A stretch of 34,334 nucleotides of DNA from Lysobacterales bacterium (GCA_013002505.1 JABDJL010000092.1:1-34334), one strand, 5' to 3'; shown: positions 1 through 10,778, counted from the first letter of the stretch. Numbers and translations: made by a program. Notes: a model not told the origin generated them from the sequence alone.

Positions 1-1
1 G

Positions 2-835
2 GGAAAGATTTTGCGCAGGCAACCCCTGGTGGGCGGTATTGATACTGCCGGGGTCGTGGTCGATTCCGCCGATGATCGTTTCAATGAAGGAGATGAAGTC
101 CTTGTCACCGGTTGCGGATTGTCGGAAACGCGTGATGGCGGATACGCGGAATATCTGCGCTTGCCGGCCGCGGATGTTGTGCCAATACCCGAAGGTCTTT
201 CGATGCGTGAAGCCATGGCTCTTGGCACGGCGGGGTTTACCGCCGCCTTGTGCCTTTACCGGATGGAAGCCAATGGACAACGCCCCGGGCTCGGCCCGAT
301 CGTCGTGACCGGTGCCAGTGGCGGCGTGGGTTCGGTGGCCATTAACCTGCTCAAGGTGGCGGGCTACGATGTTCATGCCATCTCGGGAAAAGTGTCACAG
401 TTCGAGTACCTGGAAACCCTGGGGGCAAGCCAGTGTATTTCACGCCACGATCTTCACTGGGGTCAAAGGCCGCTGGAAAAGTCGAGATGGGCAGGCTGTA
501 TTGATAATGTCGGCGGCGACATGCTGAGCGGCATTAGCCGCATCATTCATCCCTGGGGAAATATCGCCAGTTGCGGAATGGCGGGTGGCATTGCGCTGCA
601 ATCCACCGTTATGCCATTTATTCTGCGCGGCGTGAGTCTGCTTGGCATTTCATCCGCCAACTGCCCTTACGACATCAGGCTCAAGCTGTGGCACAGGCTT
701 GCCACGGACTGGAAGCCGCCATTGCTGGATCGGATTTGCAGTAGCGAAATTTCGATGCACGAACTGCCGGAATCCTTCTCCACGATGCTGTCCGGCGAGT
801 CACTTGGCCGGACCGTGGTCAAAATGGCTGACTAG
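2..835 (+). CDS. acuI: YhdH/AcuI-type NADPH-dependent acryloyl-CoA reductase, 5'-truncated by the window edge
   Basis: This is the C-terminal ~277 residues of a zinc-independent medium-chain dehydrogenase/reductase of the YhdH/YhfP (AcuI) family. These enzymes reduce acryloyl-CoA to propionyl-CoA with NADPH, detoxifying acrylate-type electrophiles in the cytoplasm. What is seen: the family block GIDTAGVV near the cut N-terminus, GDEVLVTG and GGYAEY of the GroES-like fold, the Rossmann nucleotide-binding loop VTGASGGVGS, and the family-typical FILRGVSLLGISS near residue 210. The open frame runs to the first base of the window without a start, so the N-terminal ~50 residues lie outside. The stop is TAG at 833-835. 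Substrate is assigned by family only; a related quinone oxidoreductase role is possible. Confidence 0.88.
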   Translation, partial: GKILRRQPLVGGIDTAGVVVDSADDRFNEGDEVLVTGCGLSETRDGGYAEYLRLPAADVVPIPEGLSMREAMALGTAGFTAALCLYRMEANGQRPGLGPIVVTGASGGVGSVAINLLKVAGYDVHAISGKVSQFEYLETLGASQCISRHDLHWGQRPLEKSRWAGCIDNVGGDMLSGISRIIHPWGNIASCGMAGGIALQSTVMPFILRGVSLLGISSANCPYDIRLKLWHRLATDWKPPLLDRICSSEISMHELPESFSTMLSGESLGRTVVKMAD

Positions 836-864
836 AACATCTGTAAACGGAATCAAAGTTAAGG

Positions 865-870
865 CATAAT
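865..870 (+). promoter_or_regulatory. Weak -10-like hexamer upstream of the receiver-domain gene
   Basis: CATAAT lies 45 bases before the ATG at 915. The -35 position 17 bases upstream reads TGTAAA, which is a poor match. It is listed only because the 79-base gap after the preceding gene needs some start signal if the two are not co-transcribed. Confidence 0.25.
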
Positions 871-914
871 CAGTGCACCACATCGGCTCTTCAATGCAAA
901 AAGGGCAAAGATCT

Positions 915-1280
915 ATGGCCAGGGTTCTAATCGTTGACGACTCAAGGGTGTACCGTTACAGCCTTCGCAAGCTTATGAAGGAATGGGGGCACGAGGTATT
1001 TATCGCCAAGAATGGCGAGCAGGCCATGGACGCCGTCAAGGAATTTCAGCCCGATATCATCCTGATGGACATCGTCATGCCGGGCATGAGCGGTTACCAG
1101 ACCAAGCGCATGCTCGCGCGCGATGACACAACTTCCGGCATCCCGGTCATTTTTGTCAGTACCCGCAGCGAGGAGACTGACCAGATTTGGGGTCTCCGCC
1201 AGGGCGCCGCCGCATACGTGACCAAGCCGGTTCAACCCGAAAAACTTCAGGCTGCCATGATCGAGGCGATGGCCGCCTGA
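915..1280 (+). CDS. Single-domain response regulator, PilH/CheY-like
   Basis: A 121-residue stand-alone receiver domain without an output domain. The acidic pocket is D8/D9, the phospho-acceptor is D52 in LMDIVMPG, the switch Ser is S82 and the conserved Lys is K104 in the TKP motif, so it should be phosphorylatable. The segment EETDQIWGLRQGAAAYVTKP closely follows PilH of the type IV pilus chemosensory (Pil-Chp) pathway, where such proteins tune twitching motility; the pilus assignment is inferred from similarity, as no pil genes are adjacent. A frame open from GTG 873 would add 14 residues, but ATG 915 gives the family-typical start MARVLIVDDS. The histidine kinase partner is not in the window. 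Confidence 0.85.
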   Translation: MARVLIVDDSRVYRYSLRKLMKEWGHEVFIAKNGEQAMDAVKEFQPDIILMDIVMPGMSGYQTKRMLARDDTTSGIPVIFVSTRSEETDQIWGLRQGAAAYVTKPVQPEKLQAAMIEAMAA

Positions 1281-1309
1281 GTCACATCCGAGCTATTCGG
1301 AATTTATCT

Positions 1310-1789
1310 ATGACTATTCAAGCAGGGGATACCATTCCCTCCGTCGATCTTCGCATCATGTGCAGCAAGGGCCCCGAGCTCATTAACAGCCGGGACTACT
1401 TCGATGGTTGCAGGGTCGTGATGTTTGCTGTTCCGGGTGCGTTCACGCCGACCTGTTCTGCCAGGCATCTGCCGGGCTACATCGATCTCGCCGGAGACTT
1501 TTTTGCCAGCGATGTGGATAAGCTGGCCTGCCTTTCGGTCAATGACGCATTCGTCATGGACGCCTGGGGAAAATCCGCCGGCGCAGACAGAATTGACATG
1601 CTCGCTGATGGCAATGCGGATTTCGTCAAGGCGCTGGGTCTTGAGAGTGATTCATCTGAATGGGGCATGGGCATCCGCTCCCGGCGCTTTGCGATGATCG
1701 CCGATGAAGGTGAAGTCACTTCGATTTTCGTGGAGCAAGCGGGTGAATTCCGGGTCAGCTCCGCTGAACACGTGCTGGCCAACCTCTAG
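1310..1789 (+). CDS. Prx5-type peroxiredoxin (AhpC/TSA superfamily)
   Basis: A 159-residue thiol peroxidase of the Prx5/AhpE-like redoxin group, which reduces hydrogen peroxide and organic hydroperoxides in the cytoplasm. The active site is PGAFTPTCS, with peroxidatic Cys49 and its activating Thr46; Arg126 in RSRRFA is the third conserved active-site residue of Prx5. Other cysteines are C18, C34 and C74, so a 2-Cys mechanism or use of a glutaredoxin reductant cannot be decided. ATG 1310 is chosen because it gives a normal Prx5 N-terminus (MTIQAGDTIP); the frame is open much farther upstream but overlaps the preceding gene there. The TAG stop is in frame with the next gene, whose TTG start comes only two sense codons later. 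Confidence 0.9.
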   Translation: MTIQAGDTIPSVDLRIMCSKGPELINSRDYFDGCRVVMFAVPGAFTPTCSARHLPGYIDLAGDFFASDVDKLACLSVNDAFVMDAWGKSAGADRIDMLADGNADFVKALGLESDSSEWGMGIRSRRFAMIADEGEVTSIFVEQAGEFRVSSAEHVLANL

Positions 1790-1795
1790 GCAGAA

Positions 1796-2404
1796 TTGAG
1801 CACAAAGATCGACAGGGTGGACGCCTACATCGCCAGCGCGGCTGACTATGCGCGGCCGCTCCTGCTCAAGCTGCGTGACTGGGTGCATGATGCCGCGCCC
1901 GAGATCGAAGAAGACATCAAGTGGGGCATGCCGGCTTTCATGCACAAGGGTATTGTCGCCAACATGGCGGCGTTCAAGAAGCACGTTTCATTTGGTTTCT
2001 GGAAAGGCCAGCTGATGAAAGATCCGGCCGGCTTGTTCGACAATCCCAGGCGCACCCAGATCACGGCCTTCAAGCTCAGGACTCTCGATGACCTGCCGGC
2101 GCGCGAGGTGTTTGCAGCTTACCTGCGCGAGGCGATAGAGCTGAATGAGCGCGGTGTAAAACTACCCGTTGCCAATAAGAATCCTGAACGGGAAGTGGCG
2201 ATCCCCGAAGACCTGTCTGCTGCGCTTAAGAACAGCCCGGACGCCAGGAGTGTATTCGAAAGTCTCAGCTACACCCACCGCAAGGAATATGTCGACTGGC
2301 TTAACGAGGCCAAGCGTGACGCGACCCGCACCCGGCGCCTTGAAACCGCTATTGAATGGATCTCACAAGGCAAACCGCGCAACTGGAAGTACAACAAGCG
2401 CTAG
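1796..2404 (+). CDS. YdeI/OmdA (OmpD-associated) family protein with DUF1801-like N-terminus
   Basis: A 202-residue protein of the YdeI/OmpD-associated family. The N-terminal half (about residues 5-110; KWGMPAFMHKG) matches the DUF1801 fold. The C-terminal OmdA segment carries the family pattern PEDLSAALKNSP followed by FESLSYTHRKEYVDWLNEAK and a basic end. YdeI has been linked to antimicrobial-peptide tolerance in Salmonella, but the biochemical role is unknown. The only start that retains the N-terminal family region is TTG at 1796, in frame with and just after the upstream TAG; no convincing ribosome-binding site is visible, so translation may be coupled to the peroxiredoxin gene. GTG 1817 is an alternative but would remove part of the first helix. 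Confidence 0.8.
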   Translation: MSTKIDRVDAYIASAADYARPLLLKLRDWVHDAAPEIEEDIKWGMPAFMHKGIVANMAAFKKHVSFGFWKGQLMKDPAGLFDNPRRTQITAFKLRTLDDLPAREVFAAYLREAIELNERGVKLPVANKNPEREVAIPEDLSAALKNSPDARSVFESLSYTHRKEYVDWLNEAKRDATRTRRLETAIEWISQGKPRNWKYNKR

Positions 2405-2418
2405 GCATTTGCGCCTTT

Positions 2419-2435
2419 ATGCGCCATCTTTCTCA
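2419..2435 (-). repeat. Short interspersed repeat, copy 1
   Basis: On the minus strand this reads TGAGAAAGATGGCGCAT and is identical to 2455-2471. It lies in the gap between two convergent genes. A third copy differing by one base lies near 34107 on the plus strand. Confidence 0.6.
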
Positions 2436-2452
2436 GGATTGCCTTCGCACAG

Positions 2453-2472
2453 GGATGCGCCATCTTTCTCAT
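2453..2472 (-). repeat. Short interspersed repeat, copy 2 (overlaps lpdA stop)
   Basis: On the minus strand this 20-mer reads ATGAGAAAGATGGCGCATCC. It contains the lpdA stop codon and matches 34106-34125 at 19 of 20 positions. The two copies are 31.6 kb apart and have no coding homology around them, which points to a dispersed element rather than shared gene ancestry. Confidence 0.6.
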
Positions 2473-3899
2473 TTATTAACGCGATGAATCGCCCGCTTAT
2501 CGAGGTTCAGGGCCGCTTCGTGAATGGCTTCGGAAAGCGTCGGATGGGCATGAACAATCCTGGCCAGGTCTTCTGCCGAGCCGTGGAATTCCATTGCAAC
2601 CACGCACTCAGCGATCAATTCCGACGCCGAAGCACCGACAATATGGGCACCCAGCAGTTCATCTGTCTCCGCGTCAGCCAGTAGCTTGACCATGCCCGAG
2701 GCATTGCCCAGTGCCAGGCCCCGTCCGGTGGCCGCGAATGGGAACGAACCGGTATTGAACTCGATTCCTTCTTCGCGCAACTCCTTTTCGTTCTTGCCAA
2801 CCCAGGCGATTTCCGGATCGGTGTAGATGACCCATGGAACCGTGTCGAAATGAATATGCGCCGGCATTCCGGCAATGATCTCAGCAACCGCGATGCCTTC
2901 CTCAGACGCCTTGTGAGCCAACATCGGTCCGCGCACGCAATCTCCGACAGCCCAGACATTTTCGTCGCTGGTACGCGACTGGCTGTCCACTTCGACCTGG
3001 CCGCGCTCGGTAAGCTTCACGCCACAATCGTCTGACAGCAGGCCTTCGGTGTAGGCGCGCCGGCCCACCGCGACCAGTAGGCGGTCGAACTCGAGGACAG
3101 ATTCTTCGTCGCCGCTTTCAACCGTGACATGCACGACGCCTTTCCTGACCTCGGCCTTCTTGACCTTGGTGCCAAGGCGGATATCCAGGCCCTGTTTCTT
3201 GAAATCCCGGGCCGCGGCACGGGCGACATCCTCGTCCACCACCGGCAGGAAGTCGGGCAGTGCTTCGAGCAGGATGACGTCGGAACCCAGGCGGCTCCAC
3301 ACCGAACCGAGTTCCAGTCCAATGACCCCGGCGCCGATCACGCCCAGCCGCTTGGGCGTTTCGGAAAATTCCAGGGCGCCCACGTTGTCGACGATGTATT
3401 CTCCGTCGAATTCCACGCCTGGAATGGCAATCGGCTCAGAACCGGAAGCTAAAATCACAAATTTTGCTTCCAGCTTGGTAACATCTTCTGAACCGGACAC
3501 AGTCACTTCAACCTCCCGGTTTGCAAGAAGTTTTCCCTTGCCATGGAATGCCGTGACCTTGTTGGCCTTGAACAAACCGGCAACGCCGCCGGTCAGTTGC
3601 TTGACGATACCGTCTTTGCGCCCCAGCATCTTTGATACATCGAAACTGACATCGCCGGCATTGATTCCGTGATCCCCGTAATCATGTTGAAGGTGGTGGT
3701 AGTGCTTGCTCGAATCGAGCAGAGCCTTGGAAGGAATACACCCGACGTTCAGGCAGGTGCCGCCCAGCGCCTGCTTGCCGTCCTTGCCGGTAAACATGTC
3801 GATACAAGCGGTTTTCATGCCGAGCTGCGCGGCCCTGATCGCGGCGACGTATCCGCCGGGTCCGCCGCCGATGACGACGACATCAAATTGTTCTGCCAT
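2469..3899 (-). CDS. lpdA: Dihydrolipoyl dehydrogenase (E3 of 2-oxoglutarate dehydrogenase)
   Basis: A 476-residue flavoprotein that reoxidises the dihydrolipoyl arm of the E2 core and passes electrons to NAD. The N-terminal FAD-binding motif is VVIGGGPGGYVAA (residues 8-20). The redox-active disulfide is C49/C54 in GGTCLNVGCIPSK. A second dinucleotide-binding motif, GVIGAGVIGLELG, lies near residue 185, and the C-terminal dimer-interface His-Glu pair is in HAHPTLSEAIHEAA. Length and motif order are normal. It is the third gene of sucA-sucB-lpdA and starts 12 bases after the sucB stop, so it is probably co-transcribed and dedicated to this complex, although an E3 can also serve pyruvate dehydrogenase. 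Its TGA lies inside a short repeat. Confidence 0.97.
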   Translation of the reverse strand: MAEQFDVVVIGGGPGGYVAAIRAAQLGMKTACIDMFTGKDGKQALGGTCLNVGCIPSKALLDSSKHYHHLQHDYGDHGINAGDVSFDVSKMLGRKDGIVKQLTGGVAGLFKANKVTAFHGKGKLLANREVEVTVSGSEDVTKLEAKFVILASGSEPIAIPGVEFDGEYIVDNVGALEFSETPKRLGVIGAGVIGLELGSVWSRLGSDVILLEALPDFLPVVDEDVARAAARDFKKQGLDIRLGTKVKKAEVRKGVVHVTVESGDEESVLEFDRLLVAVGRRAYTEGLLSDDCGVKLTERGQVEVDSQSRTSDENVWAVGDCVRGPMLAHKASEEGIAVAEIIAGMPAHIHFDTVPWVIYTDPEIAWVGKNEKELREEGIEFNTGSFPFAATGRGLALGNASGMVKLLADAETDELLGAHIVGASASELIAECVVAMEFHGSAEDLARIVHAHPTLSEAIHEAALNLDKRAIHRVNK

Positions 3900-3910
3900 A
3901 GTTCTCTCGA

Positions 3911-5089
3911 TTACAGGTTGAGTAACAGGCGCGCCGGGTCCTCCAGCGCGTCTTTCAGGGCCACCAGGAACAATACGGCGTCTTTACCGTCGATGATCCG
4001 GTGGTCATAGCTCAATGCCACGTACATCATCGGGCGGGCGACGATTTGCCCTTCCTCGACGACCGGGCGCTCCTTGATATTGTGCATGCCAAGGATCGCG
4101 CTTTGCGGCGGATTCAGTAATGGTGTCGACAGCAGGGAACCGAAGGTGCCGCCATTGGTGATCGTGAAAGTGCCGCCCTGCAGGTCTTCAAGGGCAATAT
4201 TGCCCTCACGGGCCTTGGCGGCATAATCACGAATACCGTGCTCGATATCCGCCAGCGACATGTTCTCGGCGTTCCTGAGCACCGGCACCAGCAGTCCGCG
4301 TTCTGTGGAAACGGCGATGCCGATGTCCTGGTAACCGTGGTAGATGATTTCATCACCCTCCATGGATGCATTGACAATCGGGTGCTTTCTCAGGGCATCG
4401 CAAGCGGCCTTGACGAAAAAGGACATGATGCCCAGCTTGACGCCGTGGCGTTCAGCGAACGCTTCCTTGTACTTGCTGCGCATGTCCATGACGGCTTTCA
4501 GGTTGACCTCGTTAAAGCTGGTCAGGATGGCGGCCGTATTCTGCGCCTCTTTCATGCGTTCTGCGATGCGCGAGCGCAGGCGGGTCATCTTGACACGCTC
4601 TTCGCTACGCGTGCCGCCACCTTTCATATGCCTGACGACATCCGCCTTGGTCAGGCGTCCGTCACGGCCGGTGGCTTCAACCTGCGCAGGGTCAACGCCT
4701 TCCTGTTCGACGATCCGGCGCGTGGCTGGGCTTAGTTTCGAGTCGTCCTTGGACTGTCCGCCGGCATCTGCCGCCGGTGCCGCCTGTTTTTTCTCGGCCT
4801 GGGGTTCTTCGGATGGTTTTTCCTTACCACTGTCATCGGGTTTTTCAACGGTGCCTTCCTCGATGACCGCCAGTACCTCGTTGCTGGTCACGGTTTCACC
4901 CGTGCCGCGTACGATGTCCTTGATCACCCCTTCCACCGGTGAAGGTACTTCCAGTACCACCTTGTCTGTTTCCAGGTCGACCAGGTTTTCATCACGGAAT
5001 ACCGAATCTCCGGCCTTCTTGTGCCACGCGGCGACGGTGGCATCGGCAACTGATTCCGGCAGCACCGGGACCTTGACTTCAATACTCAT
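3911..5089 (-). CDS. sucB: Dihydrolipoyllysine-residue succinyltransferase (E2 of 2-oxoglutarate dehydrogenase)
   Basis: A 392-residue E2 that takes the succinyl group from E1 on a lipoyl arm and transfers it to CoA, and forms the complex core. One lipoyl domain occupies residues ~2-77, with the lipoylated Lys43 in [11 protein letters not shown] Pro/Glu/Lys/Ala-rich linker follows, then a peripheral-subunit-binding domain ([15 protein letters not shown]...[13 protein letters not shown]). The catalytic acyltransferase domain ends with the active-site motif [12 protein letters not shown] 5089 is preferred over the longer frame to 5146 because AGGAG sits seven bases upstream of it and [13 protein letters not shown] is the usual E2o N-terminus. 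It begins about 29 bases after the sucA stop. Confidence 0.97.
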   Translation of the reverse strand: MSIEVKVPVLPESVADATVAAWHKKAGDSVFRDENLVDLETDKVVLEVPSPVEGVIKDIVRGTGETVTSNEVLAVIEEGTVEKPDDSGKEKPSEEPQAEKKQAAPAADAGGQSKDDSKLSPATRRIVEQEGVDPAQVEATGRDGRLTKADVVRHMKGGGTRSEERVKMTRLRSRIAERMKEAQNTAAILTSFNEVNLKAVMDMRSKYKEAFAERHGVKLGIMSFFVKAACDALRKHPIVNASMEGDEIIYHGYQDIGIAVSTERGLLVPVLRNAENMSLADIEHGIRDYAAKAREGNIALEDLQGGTFTITNGGTFGSLLSTPLLNPPQSAILGMHNIKERPVVEEGQIVARPMMYVALSYDHRIIDGKDAVLFLVALKDALEDPARLLLNL

Positions 5090-5117
5090 CCAGATCTCCT
5101 GATCATTCTGAAACTCA

Positions 5118-7940
5118 TCAATTTCTGTCTCCCTTTCCGAGGCCAAGAGCCTGCTTCACGAGTGCTTCCTGTTCTTCGAGATGCACCGTGAAACTGCCGA
5201 CCGCCGGTGATGCTGAAATCTCCCGGCCGGTATAGAACAACTGGCGCTTTTCCCCTGTGCAGTTTTGCAGGTGATGCCTGATCTGGTACCAGGCACCCTG
5301 GTTTTTGGGTTCTTCCTGGCACCACGCCACTTCTGTGGCATTGGGGTAAGCCTCCAGGGTTTCAAGCAACAGGTCTTCCGGGAATGGATGCAGCTGTTCA
5401 ACCCGGATCAACGCAAGCTCCTTGTTCTTGGTTTCTGCGCGCGTGTCGTCAAGGTCATACCAGACCTTGCCCGAACAGAGCACGATGCGCTTCACCGCCT
5501 TTTTACCTTTCACCCGGCGGTCGTCAATGACGAGCCTGAAACTGCCTTTTTCAAGCAGTTCCAGTTTCGAAGTGGATGCCTTGTTGCGCAACAGGCTCTT
5601 GGGCGTCATGACGATCAGCGGCTTGCGAACCTTGCGCAGCATCTGGCGGCGCAACATGTGAAACATCTGGGCAGGTGTCGACGGTACGCACACCTGGATG
5701 TTACCCCTCGAACATAATTGCAGGAATCGCTCAAGGCGGGCGCTGGAGTGCTCGGGACCCTGGCCTTCGTAACCGTGTGGCAAGAACAAGGTCAGGCCGC
5801 AATAACGCCCCCACTTGGCCTCCCCGGAGGTCAGAAACTGGTCGATAACAACTTGCGCACCATTGGCAAAATCTCCGAATTGGCCTTCCCAGATGACCAG
5901 GGTTTCAGGCGCCGCCGTGGCGTAGCCGTACTCGAAGGCCATGACCGCTTCCTCGGACAGCAGCGAATCGATCACCGTGACATCCACTTCGGGATTGACC
6001 TTCGACAGCGGCAGCAGGCTTTCGCCGTCTTCCTGGTTGTGCAGCACGGCGTGGCGATGAAAAAATGTTCCACGGCCCGAATCCTGGCCAACCAGGCGCA
6101 GGCTATTCCCGTCTTCGGCAAGGCTGGCGTAAGCAAGGTTTTCTGCATAACCCCAGTCCATGGGCTGTTCGCCGTCTGCCATGGCCTGGCGCGATTCGAT
6201 GATTTTCTTGACGCGCGGATGCAATGTGAATGAGTCCGGCAAATCGGTCAGCGTTTTCGTCAGTGACCGGGCCCGCTCCAGCGAGATTGTCGTGTCGACT
6301 TCGGTGTCGGCTTGCGGGTCATCGTAACTGTGCCAGTTCGCGGCATGCTCCTTGCGCTTGGGGTGAGGCTCCACGTCCGCGACTTGCTTACCCTCGTCGA
6401 GTTTCTGGCGATAACTGTCCATCAGGCTTGCCGCGTCGTCGTCCTCGATCACGCCACGCTCGACCAGTGCTTTCGCATACTTGGCGCGGGTCGTTTCCAT
6501 GGCGCGGATGGTCTTGTACATCAGCGGTTGGGTCGCAGCGGGTTCATCGGCTTCGTTATGGCCATGGCGCCGGTAGCAAACCAGGTCAATGACCACGTCG
6601 CGCTTGAAGCGGGTGCGGAAGTCACAGGCAATCTTCATTACGTGGTGCACCGCTTCCGGATCGTCGGCATTGACGTGGAATATCGGAGCATGGACCATTT
6701 TTGCGACCGCCGTGCAGTAGAGCGTCGAGCGTGCATCCTCACGGATCGAAGTGGTGAATCCAATCTGGTTGTTGACGACGATATGCAGCGTTCCGCCTAC
6801 TGCGAATCCGCGCGTTTCGGACATCTGGAACAATTCCATTACCACGCCCTGCGCGGCGAATGCCGCATCACCATGAATCAATATCGGCATGACCTCGTCG
6901 TGGGTTTCGTCATCGCGCCGCACCTGGCGCGCGCGGGCTGAACCCACCACCACCGGATTGACAATTTCGAGGTGCGATGGATTGAACGCCAGCGCCATGT
7001 GCACGTCACCGCCCGGTGTTTCGATGTCGGATGCAAACCCCAGGTGATACTTGACGTCGCCTGAGCTGGCGCCCTGGGCCGTGGGCTTTTTGCCCTCGAA
7101 TTCGGCGAATAGCATGGCGGGTGACTTGCCCAGGATGTTGACCAGCACGTTGAGGCGGCCGCGGTGAGCCATGCCAATGACGACCTCTTCAACACCCTGG
7201 CTGCCGGCATGCAGCATGGTCTCGTGCAGCAGTGGAATCAGGCTGTCACCCCCTTCAAGCGAGAAGCGTTTCTGGCCCACGTAGCGGGTGTGGAGAAATT
7301 TTTCCAGGCCCTCGGCTGCCGTCAGCATCCTGAGGATTCGCAAGCGCTCCGGGTCGGATACCTGGTATTCACCACGGGTGCCTTCCAGGCGTTCCTGCAA
7401 CCAGCGGCGCTTGTCGGTATCGACAATATGCATGTATTCCACGCCGATACTGCCGGTATATACGCGCTTACACAGCTGATAGATGTCTCGCAGGCTCATG
7501 CGCTCGGGCGCAAACAGCGTCCCGGTGTCGAATTCGCGATCGAGATCACCCTGGTCGAGGTCGTGCGCTTCCAGTTCGAGATCCGCCACCGGTGGGTGGT
7601 GCGGGCTGCCGAGCGGATCAAGCCTCGCGTTTTCATGACCGCGCACGCGAAACGCGTTGACCAGGCGCAGCACGCCTGCCTGCTTATGGTCTGAATAAGC
7701 GGTATCGCCGCCCGTGGATGTGCTGCCATCGAGAAACTGCAGCATTCGGAACCGCTCCTGGATTTCGAGATGGCCCCGCTCAGTTCCATTGGCGCCGGGC
7801 ATTGCGTCGAATACCTTTCGCCACTGCTGCGGCACGCTGTCGGGATCATTGAGCCAATCCTCGTAATAGGCTTCGACAAACGCCGCATTCCCACCCGAGA
7901 GGTGCGAATAACGGTAAAACTCTTCGATGGTAGAGCTCAA
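5118..7940 (-). CDS. sucA: 2-oxoglutarate dehydrogenase E1 component
   Basis: A 940-residue thiamine-diphosphate-dependent decarboxylase that converts 2-oxoglutarate to a succinyl-lipoyl group on SucB, the CO2-releasing step of the TCA cycle. The short N-terminal E2-binding segment ([20 protein letters not shown]) is followed by the E1o signature [16 protein letters not shown], the thiamine-binding GDAAFAAQG block and the C-terminal transketolase-like domains. The length is close to the E. coli protein. The start is TTG at 7940, preceded by GAGG eight bases upstream; no ATG fits the family N-terminus. It heads the operon sucA-sucB-lpdA; sucCD and sdh are not in the window, so the cluster is a compact three-gene version. 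Confidence 0.97.
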   Translation of the reverse strand: MSSTIEEFYRYSHLSGGNAAFVEAYYEDWLNDPDSVPQQWRKVFDAMPGANGTERGHLEIQERFRMLQFLDGSTSTGGDTAYSDHKQAGVLRLVNAFRVRGHENARLDPLGSPHHPPVADLELEAHDLDQGDLDREFDTGTLFAPERMSLRDIYQLCKRVYTGSIGVEYMHIVDTDKRRWLQERLEGTRGEYQVSDPERLRILRMLTAAEGLEKFLHTRYVGQKRFSLEGGDSLIPLLHETMLHAGSQGVEEVVIGMAHRGRLNVLVNILGKSPAMLFAEFEGKKPTAQGASSGDVKYHLGFASDIETPGGDVHMALAFNPSHLEIVNPVVVGSARARQVRRDDETHDEVMPILIHGDAAFAAQGVVMELFQMSETRGFAVGGTLHIVVNNQIGFTTSIREDARSTLYCTAVAKMVHAPIFHVNADDPEAVHHVMKIACDFRTRFKRDVVIDLVCYRRHGHNEADEPAATQPLMYKTIRAMETTRAKYAKALVERGVIEDDDAASLMDSYRQKLDEGKQVADVEPHPKRKEHAANWHSYDDPQADTEVDTTISLERARSLTKTLTDLPDSFTLHPRVKKIIESRQAMADGEQPMDWGYAENLAYASLAEDGNSLRLVGQDSGRGTFFHRHAVLHNQEDGESLLPLSKVNPEVDVTVIDSLLSEEAVMAFEYGYATAAPETLVIWEGQFGDFANGAQVVIDQFLTSGEAKWGRYCGLTLFLPHGYEGQGPEHSSARLERFLQLCSRGNIQVCVPSTPAQMFHMLRRQMLRKVRKPLIVMTPKSLLRNKASTSKLELLEKGSFRLVIDDRRVKGKKAVKRIVLCSGKVWYDLDDTRAETKNKELALIRVEQLHPFPEDLLLETLEAYPNATEVAWCQEEPKNQGAWYQIRHHLQNCTGEKRQLFYTGREISASPAVGSFTVHLEEQEALVKQALGLGKGDRN

Positions 7941-8017
7941 GCTTGAAACCTCGGATTTTGACTAGCGGACTTAATGTTCAGTTTACCGGCACACCCAGCG
8001 CCCCGGAGCGAGGCCGT

Positions 8018-8023
8018 ATTATA
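8018..8023 (-). promoter_or_regulatory. -10 element (TATAAT) for the sucA operon
   Basis: On the minus strand a perfect TATAAT lies about 78 bases upstream of the sucA TTG, in an AT-rich patch containing a TTTTTTACA stretch. No good -35 lies at 16-18 bases (the best is ATCATT), so it may need an activator. The predicted leader is about 70 bases. Confidence 0.5.
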
Positions 8024-8118
8024 CATTTACGGTTGTAAAAAATGATGGCGAATGCCCGTGATTGCAAAGTCTTGCGATCCCCATTGATGAACCGGGACCC
8101 CGGGAAGACCGGAGCCTG

Positions 8119-9255
8119 TCAGGCGTCCGAAAATACCAGGTGGCCGGCGTTGACAAGTTTACACAGCGCCTCGTGGTCGGCCGCACTGATGAATTTGGGA
8201 TCGACCTCTGGCCTGTCCAGGTTGCACAGGTTAACCGCCAGCTCAATGGAGCACCTCACGCACATGCCCACGGCGAATAGTTTCGCCATTGAGTCGGACT
8301 CAATCCAGGTCATGCGGGTCCATGGATTGGTGACCAGGGTCTGTCCCTGCTGGATTCGATTGCGCAATTCCGATGGACTCAAATCAGGGCCGGGGTTGAC
8401 CGGTTCCTGGGCGACACCGAAGTGTGACAGCTGCTGCGCCATGAAAGTGGTAAAACCGGCTTCGTCTTCGAGCACATCACGCAGCATGTCAATGGCGCGC
8501 CGTGCACTTTTACTGTCCAACTCCCCGGAACGTATCGTGGCTGAAAGCGGTGGGTCGGTATAGCGGGGGCCGCCTCCAGGGAGCCGTGCGACATGTTCTG
8601 CCATCGCGGAGAAAAGGTCCGCCGCAGCAGGGGCCCGCAAACCGACCGACCAGGTCATGCCATCGTCGAGGGCAACGCCGTGGTGTGCAATGTTGGGTGG
8701 CAGGTAGAGCATATCGCCGGCATGCACGTCCCACGCCTGTTCCGGCGAAAATGTTTTCAAAACATCCAGCGGACAATCCGCCAGGCGTTCAGGCGAAAAG
8801 GACTCCGAAATCTGCCAGCGCTTGCTGCCGCTGGCCTGCACCAGGAACACGTCATACTGGTCCACGTGCGGGCCTGCCGAACCGCCCGTTGCCGCGAAAC
8901 TGATCATCAGGTCATCCAGGCGCCAGGAGGGCAGGAAATCGAAGTGCGACATAAAAGCCCGCAAGGGAGGGTAGTGCTTCTCAACGTCCTGGACCAGCAA
9001 CGTCCAGCCGGACTCCGGTAATTCGCTGAACCGGCTTTCTTCGAACGGACCGTGCTCCGGTTGCCAGTTGTTCTTGGGAAACCGGCCCTGAACCAGGCGC
9101 GACTCGGCGAATGATTCGCACGCCAGGCCGGCAAGGTCGTGTTCATCAAAGGACGGGAAATCGCGATCAAAAGCGCCGCGCACGAGCAGCGGACGCTTTT
9201 GCCAGTAACGGGCCAGGAACGTTTCGACGCTGAGTTCGCCGAATATTCGACTCAT
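8119..9255 (-). CDS. roxA: Cupin-fold 50S ribosomal protein L16 3-hydroxylase (RoxA/YcfD family)
   Basis: A 378-residue JmjC-type Fe(II)/2-oxoglutarate oxygenase that hydroxylates a conserved Arg of ribosomal protein L16. The iron ligands are visible as H130-x-D132 in GPHVDQYDVFLVQ and H191 in LPPNIAH. The rest of the cupin core (GSKRWQI, GDMLYLPPN) matches YcfD, which is about 373 residues. The C-terminal ~130 residues form the dimerisation and winged-helix-like region of the family. ATG 9255 gives the start MSRIFGELSVETFLARYWQKRP; the longer frame to 9300 overlaps purB. It begins 7 bases after the purB stop, so it is in an operon with purB, a common gammaproteobacterial pairing. Confidence 0.9.
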   Translation of the reverse strand: MSRIFGELSVETFLARYWQKRPLLVRGAFDRDFPSFDEHDLAGLACESFAESRLVQGRFPKNNWQPEHGPFEESRFSELPESGWTLLVQDVEKHYPPLRAFMSHFDFLPSWRLDDLMISFAATGGSAGPHVDQYDVFLVQASGSKRWQISESFSPERLADCPLDVLKTFSPEQAWDVHAGDMLYLPPNIAHHGVALDDGMTWSVGLRAPAAADLFSAMAEHVARLPGGGPRYTDPPLSATIRSGELDSKSARRAIDMLRDVLEDEAGFTTFMAQQLSHFGVAQEPVNPGPDLSPSELRNRIQQGQTLVTNPWTRMTWIESDSMAKLFAVGMCVRCSIELAVNLCNLDRPEVDPKFISAADHEALCKLVNAGHLVFSDA

Positions 9256-9262
9256 GCCGGGA

Positions 9263-10741
<1,479 letters not shown>

Positions 10742-10772
10742 TCAAGGCGGGGCGTTCAGGGCATGAAAAGCG

Positions 10773-10778
10773 TATAAT
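10773..10778 (+). promoter_or_regulatory. -10 element (TATAAT) upstream of fumC
   Basis: A perfect TATAAT lies 48 bases before the fumC ATG in the divergent purB/fumC gap. The -35 positions at 16-18 bases spacing are GC-rich and do not match TTGACA, so it is a -10-only candidate. Confidence 0.4.

Larger units (their letters stand above)
2401..2472 (-). other. Mini-ORF (23 aa) with a duplicated RKMAH motif overlapping the lpdA stop
   Basis: On the minus strand an ATG at 2472-2470 overlaps the lpdA TGA (2471-2469) as ATGA, the arrangement typical of translational coupling. It opens a 23-codon frame ending in TAG at 2403-2401. The peptide starts MRKMAHP and contains a second copy, LRKMAHK, because a 17-base DNA repeat (2419-2435 and 2455-2471) is spaced by 36 bases, which keeps the frame. 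No family is recognised. It may be only the by-product of a non-coding repeat; see the related copy at 34106. Confidence 0.3.

Noticed and set aside
3124-3672. Long plus-strand open frames inside lpdA, sucA, purB, sbcB and dnaE
   Set aside because: They lie opposite conserved genes, have arginine/serine-rich shadow composition and no family features.
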